Assembly: GCF_023101765.2 (NCBI RefSeq)
Contig: NC_064232.1
Span: 5,525,933 to 5,589,932, forward strand
Length of the DNA stretch: 64,000 nucleotides
Direction of reading: 5' to 3'
Source of the DNA: Spodoptera frugiperda
Lineage: Eukaryota; Arthropoda; Insecta; Lepidoptera; Noctuidae
Shown: positions 1 through 11,229 of the stretch, in pieces
Position numbering within the stretch: the stretch's first letter is position 1
Layout: the number at the start of each line of letters is the position of its first letter
Position numbers and translations under genes: made by a program
The notes under the pieces: model-generated
The model's input: only the letters and a program-made list of their open reading frames with translations
Databases searched by the model: none
Told to the model about the DNA's origin: nothing

Positions 1-7
1 TCGATAA

Positions 8-66
8 TGAATTGCTACGAATCTTACAAAGCTACCTCTTTCGCTTCATCAACAGTCATCAGTCTA
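8..66 (-). mobile_element. T1 LINE 3' fragment
   Basis: Its minus strand (GACTGATGACTGTTGATGAA and on) matches the 3' untranslated part of the T1 element seen at 50170-50230 and 37915-37960. Confidence 0.6.
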
Positions 67-228
67 TCAATGTTTTAATACTATACCAATAAAATGTTCA
101 TCCATAAGTCTGTTCAAAAGAGCCTACATCTCCATACAAATAAAGACCCCATTAACTCTGCCAACTATCCAGTTACAATTACAGATATTTGCACTGTAAC
201 GCCAAGTCGTGTCTAGACGTGCACTTAG

Positions 229-253
229 TGACGTCATGGGCACAGTGACGTCA
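229..253. promoter_or_regulatory. two CRE palindromes 17 bp apart
   Basis: TGACGTCA occurs at 229-236 and again at 246-253. These are full CREB/ATF sites. No gene is evident beside them. Confidence 0.3.
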
Positions 254-445
254 CAATGCGTCCACCTTGTACCCTAGATAAACAAGCTCTAGTTTTGCAG
301 ACTTACGGCGCCTGGTGTTACGAAACAAGTTGTGAATGGCTTTGGATAATAATTGATTGTACAGGGAACAAATTAATAAGCCTGCCAGTATACTGTCATT
401 CTGCTAGATAAAAGTCGAGAGTACAGTTACAATTTATTTTTATGT

Positions 446-666
446 TATAAGCCGGTAAACGATCAGATGGATCACCAGATCCGCCCATGGACACCCGATA
501 CACCAGAGGCGTATAAACAACCAGCGCACAAATATAAATTGCCGGCTTATAATTGGGTGTTAGGAATTTAAGGGTTGTTGGGGAATCGCGGATCCGGTAA
601 CCTCACTCACACAACGCAAGCGTATCACTTCTGTTTTCTGTAAGGCCGTGGTATCACTCTGGTCAT
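446..666 (-). repeat. A-family element, diverged
   Basis: Reads in reverse from the 3' end (ATAAGCCGGTAAACG) through TTAAGGGTTGTTGGGGAATC to a disrupted 5' part. An insertion-like repeat of the 3' end (GCCGGCTTATAATTGGG) lies inside. Confidence 0.7.
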
Positions 667-1019
667 ACTACGCTAGTTTGACACTCGCCAGTGGACAAAC
701 AAGACGATTCGTTCAGAGCACTCGATCCATCGATTGACAGAACAGTCATCCTCATATTTAAAAGACTGAGTAGATCATTTTATGAAGTACTACTACTACA
801 TCTTAATTAATTAGTATGAGATCTCTTGAATATTAATATATCAAATCTTCTAAAGTAATTCCATCTCAATACTTCAAAGTATATCAACACGAGAACCTTC
901 ATCCCCCTTGGCAACCTGAAGCCCTACTAGCAACTAATCTGCTTACACTACTGCGTATTTAACTAAAGACATACTTATTAGAAAATAGCAATAGATTTTA
1001 TTTCAAATGATATTGATTT

Positions 1020-1195
1020 GTATGTACACAAGTAAACAGCAGCTCATGTAGTGTAGATGTCCAGTCAACAAGGATGTGGCGAGGTTGACTGTCCAGGCGA
1101 CACACGTACTTAGGTATCGTCATGAGCTAATGTTCACATGTAAACAGCAGCTCATGTAGTGTAGATGTCCAGACAACAAGGATGTAGCGAGGTTT
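1020..1195 (-). repeat. E-family repeat, about 1.6 units
   Basis: Reverse complement of the unit tandemly arrayed at 6885-7560: AACAGCAGCTCATGTAGTGT occurs at two points about 110 bp apart. Confidence 0.8.
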
Positions 1196-1554
1196 ACTGC
1201 TATTATCTGGGTAGGGTGTTATAAGAACTAGGAATCAATGCTCTGTGATCAATCAAAACCATGGACCCTCTTGCGTAGAGGTGGCTCATACTCCAGTAGT
1301 GAATTGTCACGGGCTGTTGATGTTAAAACAGCTCAAGTAATATAGACATCGTCTAGTCATTTTTTGTAGCAAGATTGTCTGTCTAGCATTTTTTTCTATA
1401 CATTGTTTAATCAATTATCTTTTCCAACTAATGTTTAATGTATCCAATTATTGTTCATTGTTCCGCTCTGTAAAAGTATGACGGTATCATGAATCAAAGT
1501 GTTGGAGTGCTTCAAAAATGTGTCATCATATACAGATAGATATAATATACGGTT

Positions 1555-1718
1555 GGCGCTCTCTGGACAACCGGCTACTATGCGAGATGTAGCGGTTCGG
1601 ATTCCCGCACGAAACAACTCTTTGTGTGATCCACAAATTGTTGTTCTGGGTCTGGGTGTGATCGGTATGTGATTTTATATTTTTGTAATCGCAGTCTCCG
1701 TACAGTATAGGAGAAAAT
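1555..1718 (+). repeat. D-family tRNA-derived SINE, 5' end degraded
   Basis: Contains CGGTTCGGATTCCCGCACGA (decayed box B region), then TTTGTGTGATCCACAAATTG and a diverged GTAATCGCAG..GGAGAAAATC body. Confidence 0.75.
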
Positions 1719-1749
1719 CGTAGCGTCGGAACAGACGAAAATAAACAAT

Positions 1750-1862
1750 GCTTTTTTAAGCGGAGAAAATTATTCGATGACTTCTCCCGCCTTGGGCGAG
1801 GCGAGTGTCAGAATCGTACTGACTAAAAACCACCCTGTTTTTAATCCTGCTTTTCGAGCCAA
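1750..1862 (-). repeat. B-family SINE, truncated
   Basis: The T-rich tail then GATGACTTCTCCCGCCTTGG to TGCTTTTCGAGCC; the terminal CCGCAGCTCCGG end is missing. Confidence 0.75.
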
Positions 1863-1916
1863 ACAATTAATGCCGTCTAATCCATGGGCCATGGGCACCA
1901 GTAATACCAAAAGATA

Positions 1917-2010
1917 TTGTAAGCGTGTGTGCAAGTGTGTTACCGGTCTTTTGGGAGGATAGATCCTCATACGACATAAGCGTTGTTTCACGCCCTATTT
2001 CTGTGATGCC
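1917..2010 (-). repeat. A-family fragment, heavily diverged
   Basis: Short matches only: TTACCGGTCTTTTGGGAGG and AAGCGTTGTTTCACGCC. Confidence 0.4.
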
Positions 2011-2433
2011 AAGAAAATATTATATCGTCCCAGGTCGAGCAGGAAATATTTAAAAAATGTGTCATCGAAAGACAGATATGTAGTTCCTTAGATTTGCCTT
2101 TATTTTTGGACTCAAACCACAGTTTGAATGAACAAACCCGTTTTGTACTGATGACGCATTTCGTCGTCATGGCGGAAAGGGAGTCAGGGTTCCATGTCAA
2201 CCAGATGTTTGTGTGTGTGTCATGATTTTTTATTTAGGTTTGATGAAGTATTTTACTTGTGTTTTGTCTTTTTAGCTGAAGAGTCCTTTTTATTTAATTT
2301 CAGGTCATTCTGTTGGTGGATGATTTGTTCTTTTCTAAAGGGGTCGTGAGTTTTAAAGTAAATAAGACTGCTGATCATCGCACGTTATTACTAATTATAG
2401 ATTTCAATCAATGGAGTACCGAAATTAACTATA

Positions 2434-2597
2434 AATTACGGTTTACTGAAGTAAATTAATGGAGAAGAGCTTTACTAGTATCTAGTAGTAGGATGCGCAT
2501 TGCGTCTGCACTCGTCGCTCATGATGAAGAGTCCCTCTGTGACTCGAAACTAGAAGAGCTATTCTCCATTAATATACATGAGTAAACCGTGATTTTT
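2434..2597. mobile_element. foldback MITE
   Basis: Imperfect terminal inverted repeats of about 36 bp. The left starts ACGGTTTACTGAAG, and the reverse complement of the right starts ACGGTTTACTCATG. Both continue into ATTAATGGAGAA.AGCT. Confidence 0.65.
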
Positions 2598-3129
2598 AAT
2601 TAATTTAGCATGTCTTATTATAAAACAATTGGATCATACATTTTCATTGATTTTGCTATAAAGACAGCCTCTCATACAAACGAAACTTGGTTATCTATTA
2701 GTAAAATCTCTCCTAATGAATTCATAATTCATTCACTCGCCATTCTAAAAATTATCTCAGCACACCTTTCTAAATTTTATACACCACCTCATACCACAAT
2801 ACGTATAGCAAAAATCCCACATTATATGACTATGTCTATATCTAAGATAAACACTTCATAAGATAGCATAGCGAGCGATAACATAAAGATAGGTATCTCG
2901 TGAGAATGTGCGGCTTCATGTCTATCTACACAGAACCAGTTTGTCATGGTCTCGCTTTATACGACATTTCCTTAGAGCCAACGGTCAGGGTATACTGGAT
3001 TTGTGTAGCTTGAGGTGCTCTCCTCACTGGCCCACTTGAATTGGGAGGAAGATAAAGTGACGTCGATATGTAGGTATAGTTGTTTGTTTCTAAGCCGTTG
3101 GTAGAAGAAATATATAAGTTTGTGTGTAA

Positions 3130-3272
3130 GTATGTTTGTTAATTAATCACGTTTCAACGGCTGAAGGGACCGGGATTGAATTTGACACAGGGGTAGATTA
3201 TGGTCTGGAATAACACACAGGCTACTTTTTATCCCCGAAAACGCAAGCAAAGCCGCTAGCAGAAGCTAGTAT
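3130..3272 (-). repeat. Q-family dispersed repeat
   Basis: Reverse orientation of sequences at 28373 and 44993: shared TAGATTATGGTCTGGAATAA and CGCTAGCAGAAGCTAGTAT. It may be the 3' tail of a LINE. Confidence 0.55.
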
Positions 3273-3354
3273 ACACTACAGTAAAGTTGTTTGTTCCTAA
3301 GCCGTTTAGTGATGATATAATTCTTCAACAATTACTACATTTCCCGTGCATGCC

Positions 3355-3481
3355 ATAAAAGGCCGGCAACGTATCTATGACTCCTCTAGTGTTGCGGGTG
3401 AGACACCCGCAACACGGGTGTTGCAGATCGCTTACCATCAGGTGATCCGTCAGCTCGTTTGCTTCCTATTCCATAAAAACC
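3355..3481 (+). repeat. A-like element (variant 2) with internal hairpin
   Basis: Matches the A 3' half (GGCCGGCAACGTATCTATGA to CATCAGGTGATCCGTC, CCATAAAA). The middle is replaced by an inverted duplication. Confidence 0.7.
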
Positions 3482-3654
3482 CATAGGTTGGCTATTAAGC
3501 CGACCACAGAACATATAAGTCATATAGTCGGGTCCGGTCTGGTCCAGTCTATTTGAAATAAATCAATATTTGAAATTTTGACTTTGACTACAACTTTATA
3601 TGTTCCGTGGAGACGAAAAAGATATGGCTTCGTTTACCTGCATAGCAAATGGCT

Positions 3655-3810
3655 TTTTTTGAGGAGGGAAAATCATCCAATGACTTCTCCCGCCTTGGGC
3701 GAGGCGAGAGGGAGCTTCAGACTCTTACTGACTAAAAACCACCCCGTTCCTACTCTTGCTTTTCGAGCCGGAGCCCCGGTAAACCCGCTAGGTAGTCCGC
3801 AGCTCCGGAT
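3655..3810 (-). repeat. B-family SINE with exact 13 bp target duplication
   Basis: Flanked by ATAGCAAATGGCT at 3642-3654 and 3811-3823. The element runs in reverse, from the T-tail to CCGCAGCTCCGG. Confidence 0.9.
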
Positions 3811-4091
3811 ATAGCAAATGGCTAATGAACGGAATCATTCATGCATAGATAAATAAGATTCAGCTTTTATTTATTCAAGCAAATATTGGTCATGCTATTA
3901 ATTTATAGATATGCATATGTATATGAAGACCATTGGTATGTTAGAGAAAAAAAACCGTATTTTTAATTAATCTCAGTCTGACAGCTAATAATAACTTAAT
4001 GTTCAATGTGAAAGTTTATTTTTTAATTTAAATATTAAATCTTCTTTTCTTTTTACTTTTACTAAACTAATATTATAAGTTGGTATCAACG

Positions 4092-4345
4092 CTTTTTTGA
4101 GGGGGAAAAATTATCCAATGACTTCTCCCGCACGAGAGAGGGAGTGTCAGACTCTTATTGACTAAATACCACCCCGTTCCTACTTCTGCTTTTCGAGCCG
4201 AAGTCCCGTTAACCCGCTAGGTAGTCCGCAGCTCTGGATCAGGCATCTGCCTTACTAGACCCTATCTGTGGTAGTCTGATGGCTCTTTAAAGCGCGCGCG
4301 GACCGCACAGGTCTGATTCTGGTTGGACGGCGAACTACCCTTGCT
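4092..4345 (-). repeat. B-family SINE, long form
   Basis: The B core at 4092-4235 is followed by an extension (ATCAGGCATCTGCC.. GATGGCTCTTTAAAG) also seen at 45690, 61495 and 62620. This suggests B is the 3' part of a longer element. Confidence 0.75.
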
Positions 4346-4729
4346 AATTGCGAAACTGAAAAACTCCTTTGCTCGTCCCGAGAATCACCCCCGAGACCGT
4401 TTTGATCGGCAGTCGTACTTGCTACAACTAATTTAAATATGATCACTTTTTCTTTCAATTTCATAATACTCATTATCAGTAAAGAAATCCGGAATTTTAA
4501 GTACTTACTTACATATTATAAAAAAAATGTCCGAATCGACTATCGAATCCTGTACGCTTGCGTAAGAGTAAGACACTTTTACTTTTTAACCGTCCGAGCA
4601 TCGAACTCGCTGACCTTGCGATATAAAGCTCTTGCGAGTGAAAGTTTAGTGACAAGTGTCTACCAAAGTTAAATATAAGTGTTAATTTGTGTTAGGGTTG
4701 TCGCGTGGTCAAAAAATTTAAGACAACGA

Positions 4730-5000
4730 CTCCACGTCACACTTTTATCCTCGAAGGGGTAGGCAGAGGTGCACATTACGGCACGTAATGCCGCTATACA
4801 CGCACTTTTCACCATTTATGTATAAATCCCATGTAATAGGGGGTGAATCTATTGTCATATACCGGGCATAATTCCAGAGTCTTTACTACTACTGAGAAAT
4901 TTTTGAAAAACCGAAAATACTTTGTCCGTCCCTGGAATCAAACCCGAGACCCGTTGTCCGCCAGTTGCACTTGCGACCACTCGACCAACGAGGCAGTCGA
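4730..5000 (-). repeat. C-family tRNA-derived SINE
   Basis: Runs in reverse from the CGAAGGGGTAGGCAGAGGTG tail region to the tRNA-like head ACCAACGAGGCAGTC. Box B is decayed (TGGAATCAAACCCG). Confidence 0.85.
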
Positions 5001-5317
5001 TGAGGACGTTGTTTAGTTATAAGAACAAACAGATACATGAATGTCATTAGCAAACAAACAGAAAAATCGTCAAGCTTATGTCTCTGGAGAACAAACAGTT
5101 TTTTACTGTTTGTTCTCCAGAGACACGTTTTCACTGCACTCGCGCGCCAACCCTAACCGCCAATAAATAATTTATAACTACCGTCCAAAATTGTTATTTA
5201 AATTAAATTTAATAAACGTAACAATCAGACAGACAAATAAATTATGTAAACATTTAAATGAAATTATACTGTCTGTGTGGCGTGACATATACATATTTGT
5301 ATGTAACTTTTCATATA

Positions 5318-5528
5318 CAATACTAGCTACTTCCGGGCGGTTTCACCCGCTCTGCTCCGGTCCTTTTGGTCATAGCGTGATGTTTTATAGCCTATAGCCT
5401 TCCTCAATAAATCCACTATCCAACACAAAAATAATTATTCAAATCGGACCAGTAGTTTTGGAAATTAGTGCGTTCAAACAAACAAACAAACAATCAAACA
5501 AACTCTTCAGCTTTATAATATTGGTATA
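5318..5528 (+). repeat. H-family dispersed repeat
   Basis: CTAGCTACTTCCGGGCGGTT to CTTTATAATATTGGTATAGA, with an ACAAACAAACAAACAA run. The terminal TATAATATTAGTATAGA recurs in each copy, like a LINE 3' tail. Confidence 0.75.
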
Positions 5529-5540
5529 GATGTCCATAGA

Positions 5541-5966
5541 AAAAAATGTATAGATTGTCTGAGGAGTAATATCTAAGAGAAAGGAGTTTTGGATGTGATA
5601 ACGTGTGACAGAAGAAGGTATATCTAATCTGTTAAAAGTACGATCAATTTTCGACTTACATATGAAAATAATAAAGCTGGTAATCTATTAAAATGACATA
5701 ATCTTAGAGTATATTGACCTGTACGTTATTTATTATGTGGTATTTACAATCACTATGGTATATAAATTAAGAGACAGAGACAGCGGACATACCAGACAGT
5801 TATTTGCATGCTACCGAATATAAATTACCAATTATTACATTTTATTATTTGTTCGAGCTAATCTACGGAACAGCTAAACCGAAGTTGATGGTTTGGCAGT
5901 ACTGAGTCTTACTGATAGCACGATATTGGGAGATAGCTATTGAAAAATGTATATTTTTTGTAAAAG
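5541..5966. other. no recognised gene or repeat
   Basis: AT-rich DNA. A TATATAAA box is at about 5759, with no gene following it. Confidence 0.4.
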
Positions 5967-6116
5967 TATAATTCCCGAAGGGATGGACATTACAGTGCGT
6001 AATGCCACTGACAGAAATTTTCAAAAAGCCGAAAAATGCCTACCAATAGATAGATAGCCTGAACCGGGAATCAAACCCGCAGTCGGGCTTGCGAGCACTC
6101 GACTAATGAGGCAGTT
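5967..6116 (-). repeat. C-family SINE, internally deleted
   Basis: The tail CCCGAAGGGATGGACATTAC is joined to AAATTTTCAAAAAGCCGAAA and the tRNA-like head (GGGAATCAAACCCGC to AATGAGGCAGT). Confidence 0.75.
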
Positions 6117-6680
6117 TTTTTCGTAAACGGATTCAACTTATTTGGTTTTCAGATTGAAATTGGGACTTCTAATCGTGTAGAACGTAACTTCTAATCGTGT
6201 GTATAAAACAGTTAGCTTTTTGTTTTCTGAGATTCAAATTCAAACAATGCACTTAACATACTAAGTATGACTAGTAAAATAAAGCCATCATGATCATCAA
6301 CATCACCCTACAACTATCCCACTGCAAAGCAAGTCTCTTCTCACACGAAGAAGCAACAAGCAACTTTGATCTCAAAAATGTGGACTATTTTGAACTCTAT
6401 GAATGACAATACAGAACACCCAACAAGGATACTTAAACTAAGTTATTTTAAGACTACCGTCATAAATAGCCTATTCATATCGGAACAAAATGGCGCCCGC
6501 ACAACTATTCTACCTTTACCGCTTTCCAAGTAAAAGTTCTGGTAAATATTTATTTACTTTCTTACTTACTACGTATTGCCAGTCAATTTGTATTCAGATG
6601 CGCATCTGTATTTATCCGCTACATACAACTCAGCTTAAGAATGTGGTACAATCAATTTTTGTTCAATGAGAGTAGCTTTT
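6117..6680. other. no recognised gene or repeat
   Basis: AT-rich DNA without a sustained coding frame or a family match that I can see. Confidence 0.4.
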
Positions 6681-6872
6681 AAACCGGAGTGATACCACGG
6701 CCTCACAGAAAACCGACGTGACACAACGCTTGCGTCTTTCCCAATCTTCAGTCACCGATTCCCCAAATAACCTTTAAATTCCTAACCCTTAAAAGGCCGG
6801 CAACGCACTTGTAACGCCTCTGATGTTTCGGGCGTCCTTCGGCAGGGGCGATTGCTTACCATCAAGCGATGA
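6681..6872 (+). repeat. A-family element, internally deleted
   Basis: Begins ACCGGAGTGATACCACGGCC and ends GCGATTGCTTACCATCAAGC; the middle lacks the GTTGTGTGAGTGAGGTTACC segment. Confidence 0.8.
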
Positions 6873-6881
6873 AAGGTTTCT

Positions 6882-7560
6882 AAAATACATGAGCTGCTGT
6901 TTACATGTGAACATTAGCTCATGACGATACCTAATTACAATTCGCCTGGACAGTCAACCTCGCTACATCCTTGTTGACTGGACCTCTACACTACATATGA
7001 GCTGCTGTTTACATGTGAACATTAGCTTATGACGATATCTAAGTACGTGTGTCGCCTGGACAGTCTACGCTACATCCTTGTTGACTGGACATCTACACTA
7101 CATGAGCTGCTGTTTACATGTGAACATTAGCTCATGACAATACCTAAGTACGTGTGTCGCCTGGACAGTCAACTTCGCTACATCCTTGTTGACTGGGCAT
7201 CTACACTACATGAGCTGCTGTTTACATATGAACATTAGGTCATGACGATACCTAAGTACGTGTGTCGCCTGGACAGTCTACGCTACATCCTTGTTGACTG
7301 GACGTCTACACTACATGAGCTGCTGTTTACATGTGAACACTAGCTCATGACGATACCTAAGTACGTGTGTCGCCTGGACAGTCAACTTCGCTACATCCTT
7401 GTTGACTGGACATCTACACTACATGAGCTGCTGTTTCTATGTGAACATTAGCTCATGACGATACCTAAGTACGTGTGTCGCCTGGACAGTCAACCTCGCT
7501 ACATCCTTGTTGACTGGACATCTACACTACATGAGCTGCTGTTAACCTATGAACATTATT
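6882..7560 (+). repeat. E-family tandem array, about six units of 105-108 bp
   Basis: GAGCTGCTGT recurs at 6891, 6999, 7104, 7212, 7317, 7425 and 7533. Units read: GAGCTGCTGTTTACATGTGA, then CTCATGACGATACCTAAGTA, then CGCCTGGACAGTCAACCTCG, then CATCCTTGTTGACTGGACAT. Two units are 3 bp shorter (AGTCTACGCTAC). Confidence 0.95.
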
Positions 7561-7888
7561 AACTCATGATGCTGACTGATTAGCCAGTCTCTCCCCAACA
7601 TATAATCAGATATATCCAACCCACTAAAACATAAAACACATCTGCCATTGATTCCCATAGCTTGAAGATGAAGTGAGTCACGACACACGACAGGACGCTT
7701 GCAAACCAAATGTCGTTGCGTTGAATGCGAATTTAAATATGTCATTAACATTCCATTCCCGTATTCGTGTGGATGTTTGAGCAGTATCCTTCGTTGATGA
7801 GCTGTTGTATGCTTGTGTGTCGCTTGTTCGCGGCTGATTCATGCTTTGGAGGAGTTTTTGGTGGTTTTAGAGATTGGTTTTATAGTCT
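7561..7888. other. no recognised gene or repeat
   Basis: Unique-looking DNA between the E array and an H element, with only short open frames. Confidence 0.4.
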
Positions 7889-8096
7889 TACTAGCTACTT
7901 CCGCGCGGTTTCACCCGCTCTGCTCGGTTCCTATTGATCGTAGCGTGATGATTTGTAGCTTATAACCTTCCTCGATAAATGCGCTATCCAACACAAAATA
8001 ATTATTCAAATCGGACCAGTAGTTCCTAAGATTAGCGCGTTCAAACAAACAAACAAACTCTTCAGCTTTATAATATTATAGTATAGTATAGATGGT
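7889..8096 (+). repeat. H-family dispersed repeat
   Basis: CTAGCTACTTCCGCGCGGTT to TATAATATTATAGTATAGTA; the best preserved H copy with that at 44566. Confidence 0.8.
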
Positions 8097-8206
8097 GGTT
8101 TGTGAGTGATTTAGTATCTGAAGAAAGATTTTATCCCTGGTTTTGTATTTAAAGAAAGGTTTTATCTATCATTGTTGTTATGTCCAAGATTGAATCTATG
8201 TTGCTA

Positions 8207-8352
8207 ATATACGATGCTAACGAGTTTGCTTGTTTATTTTTCTGGACGCGTTAATCTCCAGAGCCACTGGTCCGATTTGAATAATTAATTTTGTGTTGGA
8301 TGGTCAATTTATCCAAGCCGGAGTGGGTGAAACCGCGTGGAAGTAGCTAGTA
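8207..8352 (-). repeat. H-family dispersed repeat, 3' part
   Basis: The reverse complement of H: TCCGATTTGAATAATTAATT, then GGGTGAAACCGCGTGGAAGT and AGCTAG. It faces the H copy at 7889, forming an inverted pair. Confidence 0.75.
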
Positions 8353-8935
8353 TTAATTTTATTAAATACAATGTCTAGATTTGTATTCACTAACTGGTAA
8401 ATAGGTCTCAATTCTAAAGTTAGCGTCCTCCTATAGAGATTTGGAGGACCTGGTGCCTCTTATATTAATTCTTCTAATGATGACTAGGAACATTTTACTT
8501 ACCTACGTAAGTATATCAACCAAATTCCCTAATCTGTCTTCCCAAAAGTCTTGCACACTATCATTAAAAAAGGTAGAAACCTCAACGATTAACCCGTGAG
8601 AATTATCTAAAACCATTTACAAATAACTACTTCTTTCCATTCATTAGATTTGATTCACAGAATTGCGTTTTAAGCCCAAGGATAGCACAATATTTATTGA
8701 TGAAGAAGTAATTATTAGTTTTTGCTTGATTAGCGACTGTCCGTCACGGAAGGTAGTGAACACTACTATTGGTGTTTCTTTTAATTATATTTTGTATGAA
8801 AATAATGGCAAACGACCTTGAGTAAGCGTGGTGATTAATGCTCATTCCTTTTCCGTGTAAGAAGAGGGGTTTTGCTTAGCAGCAAACACTTTATAGGCTG
8901 TTGATGATGATGATGATTACAAATATCGTTATAGT
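8353..8935. other. no recognised gene or repeat
   Basis: AT-rich; nothing supportable seen. Confidence 0.4.
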
Positions 8936-9178
8936 TACGCCTTTTACCCCCTAAGGGCTAGGCAGAGGTGCACATTATGGCACGTAACGCCACTGTACAA
9001 TGTAGGTACACCCACTTTTTCCCAATTTATGTTGTAAGTCCCATTTAATAGGTGGTGAGCCTATTGCCATATATCGAGCACATTTCTAGACTCCGTGTGC
9101 TACTACAGAGAAATTTTTGGAAAACCGAAAAAAGCCCATCAGTCGCACTTGCAACCACTCAGCCAACGAGGCAGTCAA
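8936..9178 (-). repeat. C-family SINE
   Basis: Tail CTAGGCAGAGGTGCACATTA to head ACTTGCAACCACTCAGCCAA; the box B segment is deleted. Confidence 0.85.
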
Positions 9179-9239
9179 TATCTTTTTGTTTCTTCTGGAA
9201 TTCATTGGGTTGGGATACAGTCGTATTAAGGCAAGTTAA

Positions 9240-9560
9240 TTGAGTGTAAATAAGCAAATCGTTTGGGCGTAAATAAATGTTGGTGCTCAAATAGTACCTA
9301 TAACTACTTAATAGCCGTCTATTTGGCAAAAAATACCCTTAATGATGGTTTATAAAAATTATAGTTCAAGATTCCCGTCTAGACATTAAAACATAACCTA
9401 GTACACGAAACAGGCTTCCTAGAAATGCTATGCCTGGATTTCAAGGCCGTTCGCAATACCGGTAAGGAAATGGCTATAAATAACTAACTTGCGTGGGCGC
9501 AGCTTGTACAGTACCTGCCGATAAATATTGCACATTGACTTTTGGAAAGGGGCTATCGGC
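9240..9560. other. no recognised gene or repeat
   Basis: Unique-looking AT-rich DNA. Confidence 0.4.
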
Positions 9561-9688
9561 TACGAGCAGACGTATCACTTAATGGTAAGCAATCGCCGCC
9601 ACCCATGGATACTTGAAACACCAGAGGTGTTACCAGTGCTTTGCCGACCTTTTAGAGGCAAGGAATTTTAGGGATTGTTGGGGAATCA
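9561..9688 (-). repeat. A-family element cut off by a C SINE
   Basis: 3' half of A in reverse (ACGAGCAGACGTATCACTTA to ATTGTTGGGGAATCA), ending abruptly where C begins. Confidence 0.8.
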
Positions 9689-9944
9689 CACTTTTCATCC
9701 CCGAAGGAGTAGGCAACACAATGTATGGCACGTAATGCCACTGTGTACACCACATATCACAATTTATGTTGTAAGTCCCATGTAATAGGGGTGAGCCTAT
9801 TGCCATATACCGGGCACATTTCCAGACTCCGTGCTACTGTCCGAAAAACCGAAAAAAACCCAGTAATACTTCGCCCGACCCGGGAATCGAACCCGAGGCC
9901 CCTTATCCGGCAGTCGCACTTGCGACTCGGCCAACGAGGCAGTC
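9689..9944 (-). repeat. C-family tRNA-derived SINE
   Basis: TTTTCATCCCCGAAGGAGTA to GCCAACGAGGCAGTC. Box B (reverse of GGTTCGATTCC) is intact within GACCCGGGAATCGAACCCGA. Confidence 0.9.
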
Positions 9945-9947
9945 TAA

Positions 9948-10235
9948 AGCCGGGTCCAGACGAGTGTAACGTGTAATGTAATCCACCGTGTAATGTAACA
10001 CGAATTCTACGTGTGGACGGCAGTACGAGCATTACATGTAACGCTCGCGCGGCGCTCGGGGTTGATCCATCGGCTGTCGGTTTTTCGCGCGAACACAAAG
10101 ACGGCAACTGAGTGGAAACAGCTTTTGAAATATTTTCGCGTTCACAATTCGCTTTGAGTTCATGTGCCGTCCACACTGTTGATGCTAAATTACACGTAAT
10201 GTTACATTACACGTTACACTCGTCTGGACCCGGCT
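9948..10235. mobile_element. Harbinger-like MITE, 35 bp terminal inverted repeats, TAA duplication
   Basis: The ends AGCCGGGTCCAGACGAGTGT and ACACTCGTCTGGACCCGGCT are perfect inverted repeats continuing to about 35 bp. TAA flanks both sides (9945-9947, 10236-10238), as in PIF/Harbinger elements. 288 bp, no coding capacity. Confidence 0.8.
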
Positions 10236-10239
10236 TAAT

Positions 10240-10645
10240 GTACAAACATACACTTTAATAATCGAAGTATCACAAAAAAATACTTTTTTCAAAAACCAGT
10301 GCGCAATATTTATTGCCAGGTAGTGTATAGGACCAGTTTTAATGCAACCGGGACCGGGTCAGAATAGTCGCAGACGATTCAAAAGATAACGGTTCTTTCT
10401 TCGTGCGACATTTTTGTAATCTAGATCTTATAGATGACCTAGGTTTTAGTATTATAAGTGCTAATCGTTTTGGATTGATTCTAATTTTAGTTTAGGTCGT
10501 CTAGAGGTTGATAATTGCATGTATTTTTTTATTTATTTGTCTTTTTGTGTCATGTATTTCACGTAGAGATCTCATCTAGTTAAAAGGGTTTGTCATTGCG
10601 CCTGCGATTAGCAGGAAAGTTGGAGATTTTAGGATAACGTCACAG
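10240..10645. other. no recognised gene or repeat
   Basis: AT-rich DNA, no supportable feature. Confidence 0.4.
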
Positions 10646-10649
10646 GTTA

Positions 10650-10771
10650 CCAGAGCTCCGGCTCGAAAAGCAGGAGTAGGAACGGGGTGGTTTTTAGTCA
10701 GTAAGAGTCTGAAACTCCCTCTCGCTTCGCTCAAGGCAGGAAAGTCCAGTGAATGATCTCCCCCCCCAAGC
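10650..10771 (+). repeat. B-family SINE
   Basis: CCAGAGCTCCGGCTCGAAAA to GGAAAGTCCAGTGAATGATC and a C-run; the first about 25 bp are missing. Confidence 0.8.
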
Positions 10772-10942
10772 CTACTAGCTAACTCCAGACATAAAAATCA
10801 CATAATAATAAAAACGACCAAGCTGTGGGGTCATTTAAAATTTTGCCTTTCAGTGCAAATTGATTTTTTTTATACGTTGTACAATCTAGTCATTTAAAAT
10901 GTCCGTTTCTGCTCATTGTTTCGTTCTTTTTTTAAATATATT

Positions 10943-11152
10943 GCCCTGCACAAAGATTTTCTCCTATGCCGTGGGTGCATTAACAAACATAAAAATTCAC
11001 ATACACATGTCATGTCAGCAAATTGTTTCTTTTCTTAATACCTTACTCCACACAAGGATTTTCTCCTGTATCGTGGGTGCGTTAACAAACATACAAGTTC
11101 ACATACACATAACACTCAGACCCGAAACAACAATTAGTGAATCACACAAAGA
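10943..11152 (-). repeat. two D-family SINE fragments in tandem
   Basis: Both carry the reverse D tail: ATTTTCTCCTATGCCGTGGG at 10957 and ATTTTCTCCTGTATCGTGGG at 11060. Only the second reaches CCCGAAACAACAATTAGTGA. Confidence 0.8.
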
Positions 11153-11229
11153 GTCACCAACCGTACAGTCAATTAATACAATATGTATACGTTTGTACGC
11201 ATGTATGTACGTTGATCAGCAACCAAGTA

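Noticed and set aside
5758..5766. TATA box for a local gene
   Set aside because: No initiator, coding exon or splice signal follows it.
6882..7560. CRISPR-like array
   Set aside because: The whole 105-108 bp unit repeats with no unique spacers, in a eukaryotic genome; it is a minisatellite-like repeat.
9757..10176. 139-codon minus-strand open frame
   Set aside because: It spans the junction of a C SINE and a Harbinger-like MITE; both are noncoding repeats.
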